DNA from: Paratinospora sagittata
Lineage: Eukaryota > Streptophyta > Magnoliopsida > Ranunculales > Menispermaceae
DNA: 64,000 nucleotides
Reading direction: 5' to 3'
Assembly: GCA_035771175.1 (NCBI GenBank)
Contig: CM069605.1
Coordinates: 22,398,288-22,462,287, forward strand
The translations under genes and the position numbers were made by a program. Positions 13,586 to 27,343 of this stretch are shown here, piece after piece (position 1 is the stretch's first letter; every line of letters starts with the position of its first letter). The notes under the pieces are model-generated. The model had not been told where the DNA came from. It searched no databases and worked only from the letters and a program-made list of their open reading frames with translations.

Positions 13586-14731
13586 CGAGCTTGATCTTTT
13601 GTAGACTTCGAAAGCTATTGTTTGATGTGTTCTTGATGCAATACAGGTGGTGTGTTCGTTTTTGATGTATTATCTTACCGAGACCACTTCATATACTTAC
13701 AGTTTAAAACAATGGATAGCCTCTACAAATCTAAGCATAAAAGGAATAAAATGAAGAACTTGCTGAACAATGACGTTATCATCAAGACAGATTGCAATTT
13801 TAATTCAATTCGAGGCTTCTTCTCTTGGAAAACTCTTTGGAATGCTCAATCTAACTTGCAAAAATCATGTGTGTTGTATTTATGAAAATCAGAGAATGAG
13901 TGTTTTATAAAATTAGAAGTTGCAGGTTAAAGAGCAAGAGAGTACAAAATGATTTGAATTCAAAACATTTTTCAATCTAAAGTTGTTTTGGGCGTGCGAG
14001 ACAATGGGAATCATCTAGATGTTAGTAGAAAATATTTCAATAAAGATAAATGGCAAAACTGTGTAAGGAATAGAAAAATCGAACAAGCATAAGTGTCCAA
14101 ATTTTTCTCGTTAGAAATATCATATTTTTGTTTCAGACGTGGATAGCGTGCTATCGGGTTGTGTATCATGTTCTCTTTTAGCAGGTTATAGCAGGTCGAT
14201 ATACACAAACCCGTGAGCTCGAGTTTTTCAGACTTTCCGATAGCTTGTTATCAAGGCCTATAGTGCGCTATCGCCCATCTCACTAGAAATGGAAAGATCT
14301 CTACAAGAGCTTTATAGCGAGTTACCAAAGGGGATAGAGCGCTATAGATTATTTTCCAGAAATACATATGTTTTATTATAGAACCCTATCAGCGTGCTAT
14401 CACCACTGATAGTGCGCTAGTGCCTTCTGGAAAATTTTGGCCAATTGATGGGTAGCCTTATTTTTGAAAAATTAATATTTTGACACTTAAGAACCATTCC
14501 ATTGACACAAAACATATTGATATAAGATTAATAATTTTTAAATAATTCGAATCTCATTGAAATTATGATTAAAACCTTTCGAACATCATTTTTTCAAAAT
14601 GAAATACTCTATCGAAGTGATTTTGAAGACTTTGCAATTTTTAGAGTTTTAGTGCTGAGATTGATCGAGATTTTACCCTACACACCAAAGATCAAACTAA
14701 TGCATTAGACATGAGATATGTCATCGTTCTT
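13586..14731 (+). repeat. satellite unit 13 (1146 bp)
   Basis: Beta 5' half, alpha 3' half. It shares AGGTTATAGC and ATCACCACTGATAG with unit 16. It differs from unit 16 by AAGCATAAAAGG and TTGTTTCAG. Confidence 0.97.
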
Positions 14732-15876
14732 CGAGCTTGATCTTTGTAGACTTCGAAAGCTATTGTTTGATGTGTTCTTGATGCAATACAGGTGATGTGT
14801 TCATTTTTTATGTGTTATCTTTCCGAGACCACTTCATATACTTACAGTTTAAAATAATGGATAGCCTCTACAAATCTAAGCACAAAAGGAATAAAATGAA
14901 GAACTTGCTGAACAATGACGTTATCATCAAGACAGATTGCAATTTTAATTCAATTCGAGGCTTCTTCTCTTGGAAAACTCTTTGGAATGCTCAATCTAAC
15001 TTGCAAAAATCATGTGTGTTGTATTTATGAAAATCAGAGAATGAGTGTTTTATAAAATTAGAAGTTGCAGGTTAAAGAGCAAGAGAGTACAAAATGATTT
15101 GAATTCAAAACATTTTTCAATCTAAAGTTGTTTTGGGCGTGCGAGACAATGGGAATCATCTAGATGTTAGTAGAAAATATTTCAATAAAGATAAATGGCA
15201 AAACTGTGTAAGGAATAGAAAAATCGAACAAGCATAAGTGTCCAAATTTTTCTCGTTAGAAATATCAGATTTTTGTCTCAGACGTGGAAAGCGTGCTATC
15301 GGGTTGTGTATCATGTTCTCTTTTAGCAGGCTATAGCAGGTCGATATACACAAACCCGTGAGCTCGAGTTTTTCAGACTTTCCGATAGCTTGTTATCAAG
15401 GCCTATAGTGCGCTATCGCCCATCTCACTAGAAATGGAAAGATCTCTACAAGAGCTTTATAGCGAGTTACCAAAGGGGATAGAGCGCTATAGATTATTTT
15501 CCAGAAATACATATGTTTTATTATAGAACCCTATCAGCGTGCTATCAACACTAATAGTGCGCTAGTGCCTTCTGGAAAATTTTGGCCAATTGATGGGTAG
15601 CCTTATTTTTGAAAAATTAATATTTTGATACTTAAGAACCATTCCATTGACACAAAACATATTGATATAAGATTAATAATTTTTAAATAATTCGAATCTC
15701 ATTGAAATTATGATTAAAACCTTTCGAACATCATTTTTTCAAAATGAAATACTCTATCGAAGTGATTTTGAAGACTTTGCAATTTTTAGAGTTTTAGTGC
15801 TGAGATTGATCGAGATTTTACCCTACACACCAATGATCAAACTAATGCATTAGACATGAGATATGTCATCGTTCTT
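14732..15876 (+). repeat. satellite unit 14 (1145 bp)
   Basis: From about 14858 on it is a copy of unit 11, with the same private variants. Its 5' end (TTCATTTTTTATG) matches unit 17 instead, placing the duplication boundary inside the unit. Confidence 0.97.
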
Positions 15877-17023
15877 CGAGCTTGATCTTTGTAGACTTCG
15901 AAAGCTATTGTTTGATGTGTTCTTGATGCAATACAGGTGATGTGTTCGTTTTTTATGTGTTATCTTTCCGAGACCACTTCATATACTTACAGTTTAAAAT
16001 AATGGATAGCCTCTACAAATCTAAGCACAAAAGGAATAAAATGAAGAACTTGCTGAACAATGACGTTATCATCAAGACAGATTGCAATTTTGATTCAATT
16101 CGAGGCTTCTTCTCATGGAAAACTCTTTGGAAAGCTCAATCTAACTTGCAAAAATCATGTGTGTTGTATTTTTGAAAATCAGAGAATGAGTGTTTTATAA
16201 ATTAGAAGTTGCAGGTTAAAGAGCAAGAGTGTACAAAATGATTTGAATTCAAAACATTGTTCAATCTAAAGTTGTTTTGGGCGTGCGAGACATTGAGAAT
16301 CATCTAGGTGTTAGTAGAAAATATTTCAATAAAGATAACCTTGCAAAACTGTGTAAGGAATAGAAAAATCGAGCAAGCATAAGCGTCCAGATTTTTCTCG
16401 TTAGAAATATCAGATTTTTGTCTCAGACGTGGATAGCGTGCTATTGGGTTGTGTATCACGTTCTCTTTTAGCAGGCTATAGCAGGTCGATATACACAAAC
16501 CCGTGAGCTCGAGTTTTTCAGACTTTCCGATAGTGTGTTATCAAGGCCTATAGTGCGCTATCGCCCATCTCACTAGAAATGGAAAGATCACTGCAAGAGC
16601 TTTATAGCGAGTTATCAAAGGGGATAGCGCGCTATAGATAATTTTCCAGAAAAACGTATGTTGTATTATAGAACCCTATCAGCGTCCAATCAACACTAAT
16701 AGTGCGATAGTGCCTTCTGAAATATTTTGGCCAATTGCTGGATAGCCTTATTTTTGAAAAATTAATATTTTGACACTTAAGAACCATTCCATTGACACAA
16801 AACATATTGATATAAGATTAATAATTTTTAAATCATTCAAATCTCATTGAAATTATGATTAAAAAACCTTTCGAAAAACATTTTTTCAAAATGAAATACT
16901 GTATCGAAGTGATTTTGTAGACTTTGTAATCTTCAGAGTTTTAGTGCTGAGATTGATCGAGATTTTACCCAACACACCAAATATCAAACTAATGCATTAG
17001 ACATGAGATATGTCATCGTTCTT
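15877..17023 (+). repeat. satellite unit 15 (1147 bp)
   Basis: A copy of unit 12 at a shift of 3438 bp, including its one-base deletion and the GAGTGTACAAAATG and AAGCGTCC variants. Confidence 0.97.
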
Positions 17024-18169
17024 CGAGCTTGATCTTTTGTAGACTTCGAAAGCTATTGTTTGATGTGTTCTTGATGCAATACAGGTGGTGTGTTCGTTTT
17101 TGATGTATTATCTTACCGAGACCACTTCATATACTTACAGTTTAAAACAATGGATAGCCTCTACAAATCTAAGCACAAAAGGAATAAAATGAAGAACTTG
17201 CTGAACAATGACGTTATCATCAAGACAGATTGCAATTTTAATTCAATTCGAGGCTTCTTCTCTTGGAAAACTCTTTGGAATGCTCAATCTAACTTGCAAA
17301 AATCATGTGTGTTGTATTTATGAAAATCAGAGAATGAGTGTTTTATAAAATTAGAAGTTGCAGGTTAAAGAGCAAGAGAGTACAAAATGATTTGAATTCA
17401 AAACATTTTTCAATCTAAAGTTGTTTTGGGCGTGCGAGACAATGGGAATCATCTAGATGTTAGTAGAAAATATTTCAATAAAGATAAATGGCAAAACTGT
17501 GTAAGGAATAGAAAAATCGAACAAGCATAAGTGTCCAAATTTTTCTCGTTAGAAATATCATATTTTTGTCTCAGACGTGGATAGCGTGCTATCGGGTTGT
17601 GTATCATGTTCTCTTTTAGCAGGTTATAGCAGGCCGATATACACAAACCCGTGAGCTCGAGTTTTTCAGACTTTCCGATAGCTTGTTATCAAGGCCTATA
17701 GTGCGCTATCGCCCATCTCACTAGAAATGGAAAGATCTCTACAAGAGCTTTATAGCGAGTTACCAAAGGGGATAGAGCGCTATAGATTATTTTCCAGAAA
17801 TACATATGTTTTATTATAGAACCCTATCAGCGTGCTATCACCACTGATAGTGCGCTAGTGCCTTCTGGAAAATTTTGGCCAATTGATGGGTAGCCTTATT
17901 TTTGAAAAATTAATATTTTGACACTTAAGAACCATTCCATTGACACAAAACATATTGATATAAGATTAATAATTTTTAAATAATTCGAATCTCATTGAAA
18001 TTATGATTAAAACCTTTCGAACATCATTTTTTCAAAATGAAATACTCTATCGAAGTGATTTTGAAGACTTTGCAATTTTTAGAGTTTTAGTGCTGAGATT
18101 GATCGAGATTTTACCCTACACACCAAAGATCAAACTAATGCATTAGACATGAGATATGTCATCGTTCTT
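17024..18169 (+). repeat. satellite unit 16 (1146 bp)
   Basis: A copy of unit 13 at a shift of 3438 bp. Private change: CAGGCCGAT near 17633. Confidence 0.97.
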
Positions 18170-19314
18170 CGAGCTTGATCTTTGTAGACTTCGAAAGCTA
18201 TTGTTTGATGTGTTCTTGATGCAATACAGGTGATGTGTTCATTTTTTATGTGTTATCTTTCCGAGACCACTTCATATACTTACAGTTTAAAATAATGGAT
18301 AGCCTCTACAAATCTAAGCACAAAAGGAATAAAATGAAGAACTTGCTGAACAATGACGTTATCATCAAGACAGATTGCAATTTTAATTCAATTCGAGGCT
18401 TCTTCTCTTGGAAAACTCTTTGGAATGCTCAATTTAACTTGCAAAAATCATGTGTGTTGTATTTATGAAAATCAGAGAATGAGTGTTTTATAAAATTAGA
18501 AGTTACAGGTTAAAGAGCAAGAGAGTACAAAATGATTTGAATTCAAAACATTTTTCAATCTAAAGTTGTTTTGGGCGTGCGAGACAATGGGAATCATCTA
18601 GATGTTAGTAGAAAATATTTCAATAAAGATAAATGGCAAAACTGTGTAAGGAATAGAAAAATCGAACAAGCATAAGTGTCCAAATTTTTCTCGTTAGAAA
18701 TATCAGATTTTTGTCTCAGACGTGGATAGCGTGCTATCGGGTTGTGTATCATGTTCTCTTTTAGCAGGCTATAGCAGGTCGATATACACAAACCCGTGAG
18801 CTCAAGTTTTTCAGACTTTCCGATAGCTTGTTATCAAGGCCTATAGTGCGCTATCGCCCATCTCACTAGAAATGGAAAGATCTCTACAAGAGCTTTATAG
18901 CGAGTTACCAAAGGGGATAGAGCGCTATAGATTATTTTCCAGAAATACATATGTTTTATTATAGAACCCTATCAGCGTGCTATCAACACTGATAGTGCGC
19001 TAGTGCCTTCTGGAAAATTTTGGCCAATTGATGGGTAGCCTTATTTTTGAAAAATTAATATTTTGACACTTAAGAACCATTCCATTGACACGAAACATAT
19101 TGATATAAGATTAATAATTTTTAAATAATTCGAATCTCATTGAAATTATGATTAAAACCTTTCGAACATCATTTTTTCAAAATGAAATACTCTATCGAAG
19201 GGATTTTGAAGACTTTGCAATTTTTAGAGTTTTAGTGCTGAGATTGATCGAGATTTTACCCTACACACCAAAGATCAAACTAATGCATTAGACATGAGAT
19301 ATGTCATCGTTCTT
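18170..19314 (+). repeat. satellite unit 17 (1145 bp)
   Basis: The 5' part matches unit 14; it departs by about 18727 (GTGGATAGCG). Private variants: CAATTTAACTT, GAAGTTACAGG, CTCAAGTTTTT and CACGAAACAT. GAAGGGATTTTG near 19197 is shared with unit 20. Confidence 0.97.
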
Positions 19315-20462
19315 CGAGCTTGATCTTTGTAGACTTCGAAAGCTATTGTTTGATGTGTTCTTGATGCAATACAGGTGGTGTGTTCGTTTTTGATGTATTA
19401 TCTTACCGAAACCATTTCATATACTTACAGTTTAAAACAATGGATAGCCTCTACAAATCTAAGCACAAAAGGAATAAAATGAAGAACTTGCTGAACAATG
19501 ACGTTATCATCAAGACAGATTGCAATTTTAATTCAATTCGAGGCTTCTTCTCTTGGAAAACTCTTTGGAATGCTCAATCTAACTTGCAAAAATCATGTGT
19601 GTTGTATTTATGAAAATCAGAGAATGAGTGTTTTATAAAATTAGAAGTTGCAGGTTAAAGAGCAAGAGAGTACAAAATGATTTGAATTCAAAACATTGTT
19701 CAATCTAAAGTTGTTTTGGGCGTGCGAGACATTGAGAATCATCTAGGTGTTAGTAGAAAATATTTCAATAAAGATAACCTTGCAAAATTGTGTAAGGAAT
19801 AGAAAAATCGAGCAAGCATAAGTGTCCAGATTTTTCTCGTTAGAAATATCAGATTTTTGTCTCAGACGTGGATAGCGTGCTATTGGGTTGTGTATCACGT
19901 TCTCTTTTAGCAGGCTATAGCAGGTCGATATACACAAACCCGTGAGCTCGAGTTTTTCAGACTTTCCGATAGTGTGTTATCAAGGCCTATAGTGCGCTAT
20001 CGCCCATCTCACTAGAAATGGAAAGATCACTGCAAGAGCTTTATAGCAAGTTATCAAAGGGGATAGCGCGCTATAGATAATTTTCCAGAAAAACGTATGT
20101 TGTATTATAGAACCCTATCAGCGTCCAATCAACACTAATAGTGCGATAGTGCCTTCTGAAATATTTTGGCCAATTGATGGGTAGCCTTATTTTTGAAAAA
20201 TTAATATTTTGACACTTAAGAACCATTCCATTGACACAAAACATATTGATATAAGATTAATAATTTTTAAATCAGTCAAATCTCATTGAAATTATGATTA
20301 AAAAACCTTTCGAAAAACATTTTTTCAAAATGAAATACTGTATCGAAGTGATTTTGTAGACTTTGTAATCTTCAGAGTTTTAGTGCTGAGATTGATCGAG
20401 ATTTTACCCAACACACCAAATATCAAACTAATGCATTAGACATGAGATATGTCATCGTTCTT
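19315..20462 (+). repeat. satellite unit 18 (1148 bp)
   Basis: Beta. It shares TATAGCAAGTTATC and AAATCAGTCAAATC with unit 19 only, so the two are recent sisters. Private variant: CCGAAACCATTTCAT near 19407. Confidence 0.97.
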
Positions 20463-21611
20463 CGAGCTTGATCTTTTGTAGACTTCGAAAGCTATTGTTT
20501 GATGTGTTCTTGATGCAATACAGGTGGTGTGTTCGTTTTTGATGTATTATCTTACCGAGACCACTTCATATACTTACAGTTTAAAACAATGGATAGCCTC
20601 TACAAATCTAAGCACAAAAGGAATAAAATGAAGAACTTGCTGAACAATGACGTTATCATCAAGACAGATTGCAATTTTAATTCAATTCGAGGCTTCTTCT
20701 CTTGGAAAACTCTTTGGAATGCACAATCTAACTTGCAAAAATCATGTGTGTTGTATTTATGAAAATCAGAGAATGAGTGTTTTATAAAATTAGAAGTTGC
20801 AGGTTAAAGAGCAAGAGAGTACAAAATGATTTGAATTCAAAACATTGTTCAATCTAAAGTTGTTTTGGGCGTGCGAGACATTGAGAATCATCTAGGTGTT
20901 AGTAGAAAATATTTCAATAAAGATAACCTTGCAAAATTGTGTAAGGAATAGAAAAATCGAGCAAGCATAAGTGTCCAGATTTTTCTCGTTAGAAATATCA
21001 GATTTTTGTCTCAGACGTGGATAGCGTGCTATTGGGTTGTGTATCACGTTCTCTTTTAGCAGGCTATAGCAGGTCGATATACACAAACCCGTGAGCTCGA
21101 GTTTTTCAGACTTTCCGATAGTGTGTTATCAAGGCCTATAGTGCGCTATCGCCCATCTCACTAGAAATGGAAAGATCACTGCAAGAGCTTTATAGCAAGT
21201 TATCAAAGGGGATAGCGCGCTATAGATAATTTTCCAGAAAAACGTATGTTGTATTATAGAACCCTATCAGCGTCCAATCAACACTAATAGTGCGATAGTG
21301 CCTTCTGAAATATTTTGGCCAATTGATGGGTAGCCTTATTTTTGAAAAATTAATATTTTGACACTTAAGAACCATTCCATTGACACAAAACATATTGATA
21401 TAGGATTAATAATTTTTAAATCAGTCAAATCTCATTGAAATTATGATTAAAAAACCTTTCGAAAAACATTTTTTCAAAATGAAATACTGTATCGAAGTGA
21501 TTTTGTAGACTTTGTAATCTTCAGAGTTTTAGTGCTGAGATTGATCGAGATTTTACCCAACACACCAAATATCAAACTAATGCATTACACATGAGATATG
21601 TCATCGTTCTT
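20463..21611 (+). repeat. satellite unit 19 (1149 bp)
   Basis: Beta and a sister of unit 18. Private variants: ATATAGGATTAATAA near 21400 and CATTACACATG near 21583. Confidence 0.97.
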
Positions 21612-22757
21612 CGAGCTTGATCTTCTGTAGACTTCGAAAGCTATTGTTTGATGTGTTCTTGATGCAATACAGGTGGTGTGTTCGTTTTTGATGTATTATC
21701 TTACCGAGACCACTTCATATACTTACAGTTTAAAACAATGGATAGCCTCTACAAATCTAAGCACAAAAGGAATAAAATGAAGAACTTGCTGAACAATGAC
21801 GTTATCATCAAGACAGATTGCAATTTTAATTCAATTCGAGGCTTCTTCTCTTGGAAAACTCTTTGGAATGCTCAATCTAACTTGCAAAAATCATGTGTGT
21901 TGTATTTATGAAAATCAGAGAATGAGTGTTTTATAAAATTAGAAGTTGCAGGTTAAAGAGCAAGAGAGTACAAAATGATTTGAATTCAAAACATTTTTCA
22001 ATCTAAAGTTGTTTTGGGCGTGCGAGACAATGGGAATCATCTAGATGTTAGTAGAAAATATTTCAATAAAGATAAATGGCAAAACTGTGTAAGGAATAGA
22101 AAAATCGAACAAGCATAAGTGTCCAAATTTTTCTCGTTAGAAATATCAGATTTTTGTCTCAGACGTGGATAGCGTGCTATCGGGTTGTGTATCATGTTCT
22201 CTTTTAGCAGGCTATAGCAGGTCGATATACACAAACCCGTGAGCTCGAGTTTTTCAGACTTTCCGATAGCTTGTTATCAAGGCCTATAGTGCGCTATCGC
22301 CCATCTCACTAGAAATGCAAAGATCTCTACAAGAGCTTTATAGCGAGTTACCAAAGGGGATAGAGCGCTATAGATTATTTTCCAGAAATACATATGTTTT
22401 ATTATAGAACCCTATCAGCGTGCTATCAACACTGATAGTGCGCTAGTGCCTTCTGGAAAATTTTGGCCAATTGATGGGCAGCCTTATTTTTGAAAAATTA
22501 ATATTTTGACACTTAAGAACCATTCCATTGACACAAAACATATTGATATAAGATTAATAATTTTTAAATAATTCGAATCTCATTGAAATTATGATTAAAA
22601 CCTTTCGAACATCATTTTTTCAAAATGAAATACTCTATCGAAGGGATTTTGAAGACTTTGCAATTTTTAGAGTTTTAGTGCTGAGATTGATCGAGATTTT
22701 ACCCTACACACCAAAGATCAAACTAATGCATTAGACATGAGATATGTCATCGTTCTT
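21612..22757 (+). repeat. satellite unit 20 (1146 bp)
   Basis: Beta 5' half, then the GATAAATGGCAAAAC subtype with an alpha tail. Private variants: ATCTTCTGTAG, AAATGCAAAGATC near 22314 and GATGGGCAGCC near 22483. Confidence 0.97.
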
Positions 22758-23903
22758 CGAGCTTGATCTTTGTAGACTTCGAAAGCTATTGTTTGATGTG
22801 TTCTTGATGCAATACAGGTGGTGTGTTCGTTTTTGATGTATTATCTTACCGAGACCACTTCATATACTTACAGTTTAAAACAATGGATAGCCTCTACAAA
22901 TCTAAGCACAAAAGGAATAAAATGAAGAACTTGCTGAACAATGACGTTATCATCAAGACAGATTGCAATTTTAATTCAATTCGAGGCTTCTTCTCTTGGA
23001 AAACTCTTTGGAATGCTCAATCTAACTTGCAAAAATCATGTGTGTTGTATTTATGAAAATCAGAGAATGAGTGTTTTATAAAATTAGAAGTTGCAGGTTA
23101 AAGAGCAAGAGAGTACAAAATGATTTGAATTCAAAACATTGTTCAATCTAAAGTTGTTTTGGGCGTGCGAGACATTGAGAATCATCTAGGTGTTAGTAGA
23201 AAATATTTCAATAAAGATAACCTTGCAAAATTGTGTAAGGAATAGAAAAATCGAGCAAGCATAAGTGTCCAGATTTTTCTGGTTAGAAATATCAGATTTT
23301 TGTCTCAGACGTGGATAGCGTGCTATTGGGTTGTGTATCACGTTCTCTTTTAGCAGGCTATAGCAGGTCGATATACACAAACCCGTGAGCTCGAGTTTTT
23401 CAGACTTTCCGATAGTGTGTTATCAAGGCCTATAGTGCGCTATCGCCCATCTCACTAGAAATGGAAAGATCACTGCAAGAGCTTTATAGCGAGTTATCAA
23501 AGGGGATAGCGCGCTATAGATAATTTTCCAGAAAAACGTATGTTGTATTATAGAACCCTATCAGCGTCCAATCAACACTAATAGTGCGATAGTGCCTTCT
23601 GAAATATTTTGGCCAATTGATGGGTAGCCTTATTTTTGAAAAATTAATATTTTGACACTTAAGAACCATTCCATTGACACAAAACATATTGATATAAGAT
23701 TAATAATTTTTAAATAATTCGAATCTCATTGAAATTATGATTAAAACCTTTCGAACATCATTTTTTCAAAATGAAATACTCTATCGAAGTGATTTTGAAG
23801 ACTTTGCAATTTTTAGAGTTTTAGTGCTGAGATTGATCGAGATTTTACCCTACACACCAAAGATCAAACTAATGCATTAGACATGAGATATGTCATCGTT
23901 CTT
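22758..23903 (+). repeat. satellite unit 21 (1146 bp)
   Basis: Beta 5' half, alpha 3' half; the last unit before the core with an alpha tail. TTTCTGGTTAG near 23277 is shared with unit 22. Confidence 0.97.
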
Positions 23904-25049
23904 CGAGCTTGATCTTTGTAGACTTCGAAAGCTATTGTTTGATGTGTTCTTGATGCAATACAGGTGATGTGTTCGTTTTTTATGTGTTATCTTTCCGAGA
24001 CCACTTCATATACTTACAGTTTAAAATAATGGATAGCCTCTACAAATCTAAGCACAAAAGGAATAAAATGAAGAACTTGTTGAACAATGACGTTATCATC
24101 AAGACAGATTGCAATTTTGATTCAATTCGAGGCTTCTTCTCATGGAAAACTCTTTGGAAAGCTCAATCTAACTTGCAAAAATCACGTGTGTTGTATTTTT
24201 GAAAATCAGAGAATGAGTGTTTTATAAAATTAGAAGTTGCAGGTTAAAGAGCAAGAGAGTACAAAATGATTTGAATTCAAAACATTGTTCAATCTAAAGT
24301 TGTTTTGGGCGTGCGAGACAATGGGAATCATCTAGGTGTTAGTAGAAAATATTTCAATAAACATAACCTTGCAAAACTGTGTAAGGAATAGAAAAATCAA
24401 GCAAGCATAAGTGTCCAGATTTTTCTGGTTAGAAATATCAGATTTTTGTCTCAGACGTGGATAGCGTGGTATTGGGTTGTGTATCACGTTCTCTTTTAGC
24501 AGGCTATAGCAGGTCGATATACACAAACCCGTGAGCTCGAGTTTTTCAGACTTTCCGATAGTGTGTTATCAAGGCCTATAGTGCGCTATCGCCCATCTCA
24601 CTAGAAATGGAAAGATCTCTGCAAGAGCTTTATAGCGAGTTATCAAAGGGGATAGCGCGCTATACATAATTTTCCAGAAAAACGTATGTTGTATTATAGA
24701 ACCCTATCAGCGTCCTATCAACAATAATAGTGCGATAGTGCCTTCTGAAATATTTTGGCCAATTGCTGGATAGCCTTATTTTTGAAAAATTAATATTTTG
24801 ACACTTAAGAACCATTCCATTGACACAAAACATATTGATATAAGATTAATAATTTTTAAATCATTCCAATCTCATTGAAATTATGATTAAAACCTTTCGA
24901 AAAACATTTTTTCAAAATGAAATACTATATCGAAGTGATTTTGAAGACTTTGTAATATTCAGAGTTTTAGTGCTGAGATTGATCGAGATGTTACCCAACA
25001 CACCAAATATCAAACTAATGCATTCCACATGAGATATGTCTTCGTTCTT
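23904..25049 (+). repeat. satellite unit 22 (1146 bp), transition to the core
   Basis: Alpha 5' half, beta 3' half, with many private changes: AACTTGTTGAAC, ATCACGTGTG, AAACATAACC, GCGTGGTATTGG, CTATACATAAT, GAGATGTTACCC. After this unit no alpha segment appears until 57833. Confidence 0.97.
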
Positions 25050-26196
25050 CGAGCTTGATCTTTGGTAGACTTCGAAAGCTATTGTTTGATGTGTTCTTGA
25101 TGCAATACAGGTGGTGTGTTCATTTTTGATGTATTATCTTACCGAGACCACTTCATATACTTACAATTTAAAACAATGGATAGCCTCTACAAATCTAAGC
25201 ACAAAAGGAATAAAATGAAGAACTTGCTGAACAATGACGTTATCATCAAGACAGATTGCAATTTTGATTCAATTCGAGGCTTCTTCTCTTGGAAAACTCC
25301 TTGGAAAGCTCAATCTAACTTGCAAAAATCATGTGTGTTCTATTTTTGAAAATCAGAGAATGAGTGTTTTATAAAATTAGAAGTTGCAGGTTAAAGAGCA
25401 AGAGAGTGCAAAATGATTTGAATTCAAAACATTGTTCAATCTAAAGTTGTTTTGGGCGTGCGAGACAATGGGAATCATCTAGGTGTTAGTAGAAAATATT
25501 TAAATAAAAATAACCTGGCAAAACTGTGTAAGGAATAGAAAAATCGAACAAGCATAAGTGTCCAAATTTTTCTCGTTAGAAATATCAGATTTTTGTCTCA
25601 GACATGGATAGCGTGCTATTTGGTTGTGTATCACGTTCTCTTTTAGCAGGCTATAGCAGGTCGATATACACAAACCCGTGAGCTCGAGTTTTTCAGACTT
25701 TCCGATAGTGTGTTATCAAGGCCTATAGTGCGCTATCGCCCATCTCACTAGAAATGGAAAGATCACCGCAAGAGCTTTATAGCGAGTTATCAAAGGGGAT
25801 AGCGCGGTATAGATAATTTTCCAGAACAACGTATGTTGTATTATTGAACCCTATCAGCGTCCTATCAACATTCATAGTGCGATAGTGCCTTCTGAAATAT
25901 TTTGGCCAATTGCTGGATAGCCTTATTTTTGAAAAATTAATATTTTGACACTTAAGAACCATTCCATTGACACAAAACATATTGATATAAGATTAATAAT
26001 TTTTAAATCATTCAAATCTCATTGAAATTATGATTAAAACCTTTCGAAAAACATTTTTTCAAAATGAAAAACTATATCGAAGCGATTTTGAAGACTTTGT
26101 AATATTCAGAATTTTAGTGCTGAGATTGATCGAGATTTTACCCAACACACCAAATATCAAACTAATGCATTAGACATGTGATATGTCTTCGTTCTT
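25050..26196 (+). repeat. satellite unit 23 (1147 bp)
   Basis: The first all-beta core unit, and one of the most diverged. Private variants: AAAACTCCTTGG, GTGTTCTATTT, AATATTTAAATAAAAAT, GATCACCGC, GCGCGGTATAG and TATTATTGAACC. Confidence 0.97.
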
Positions 26197-27343
26197 CGAG
26201 CTTGATCTTTTGTAGACTTCGAAAGCTATTGTTTGATGTGTTCTTGATGCAATACAGGTGGTGTGTTCATTTTTGATGTGTTATCTTACCGCGACAACTT
26301 CATATACTTACAGTTTAAAACAATGGATAGCCTCTCCAAATCAAAGCACAAAAGGAATAAAATGAAGAACTTGCTGAACAATGACGTTATCATCAAGACA
26401 GATTGCAATTTTGATTCAATTCGAGGCTTCTTCTCTTGGAAAACTCTTTGGAAAGCTCAATCTAACTTGCAAAAATCACGTGTGTTGTATATTTGAAAAT
26501 TAGAGAATGAGTGTTTTATAAAATTAGAAGTTGCAGGTTAAAGAGCAAGAGAGTGCAAAATGATTTGAATTCAAAACATTGTTCAATCTAAAGTTGTTTT
26601 GGGCGTGCGAGACAATGGGAATCATCTAGGTGTTAGTAGAAAATATTTCAATAAAAATAACCTGGCAAAACTGGGTAAGGAATAGAAAAATCGAACAAGC
26701 ATAAGTGTCAAAATTTTTCTCGTTAGAAATATCAGATTTTTGTCTCAGACGTGGATGGCGTGCTATTGGGTTGTGTATCACGTTCTCTTTTAGCAGGCTA
26801 TAGGAGGTCGAAATACACAAACCCGTGAGCTCGAGTTTTTCAGACTTTCCGATAGTGTGTTATCAAGGCCTATGGTGCGCCGTCGCCCATCTCACTAGAA
26901 ATGGAATGATCACTGCAAGAGCTTTATAGCGAATTATCAAAGGGGATGGCGCGCTATTGATAATTTTCCAGAAAAATGTATGTTGTATTATAGAACCCTA
27001 TCAGCGTCCTATCAACACTAATAGTGCGATAGTGCCTTCTGAAATATTTTGGCCAATTGCTGGATAGCCTTATTTGTGAAAAATTAATATTTTGACACTT
27101 AAGAACCATTCCATTGACACAAAACATATTGATATAAGATTAATAATTTTTAAATCATTCAAATCTCATTGAAATTATGATTAAAACCTTTCGAAAAACA
27201 TTTTTTCAAAATGAAATACTATATCGAAGTGATTTTGAAGACTTTGCAATTTTCAGATTTTTAGTGCTGAGATTGATCGAGATTTTACCCAACACACCAA
27301 ATATCAAACTAATGCATTAGACATGAGATATGTCTTCGTTCTT
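26197..27343 (+). repeat. satellite unit 24 (1147 bp)
   Basis: A diverged beta unit. Several dyad motifs are damaged here: GTGGATGGCGTG, CTATGGTGCGCCGTC and GGATGGCGCGCTATTG. It shares AGAGTGCAAAATG with unit 23. Confidence 0.97.

Larger units (their letters stand above)
11420..18720 (+). repeat. three-unit duplication, period 3438 bp
   Basis: Private variants of units 11, 12 and 13 recur in units 14, 15 and 16 at exactly 3438 bp. Examples are GTGGAAAGCG, the one-base loss in TTATAAATTAGAAG, GAGTGTACAAAATG, AAGCGTCC and ATCACCACTGATAG. The left limit lies near 11420, after which units 11 and 14 agree. The similarity fades by about 18720, where unit 17 lacks GTGGAAAGCG. Limits were judged by eye. 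Confidence 0.9.

Noticed and set aside
25777..25980. Recurrent minus-strand frame of 67 codons starting at ATG
   Set aside because: It is found mainly in core units and runs through the dyad cluster, whose DNA-level repetition explains it. It is absent from most shoulder units because of indels and stops, with no family resemblance.
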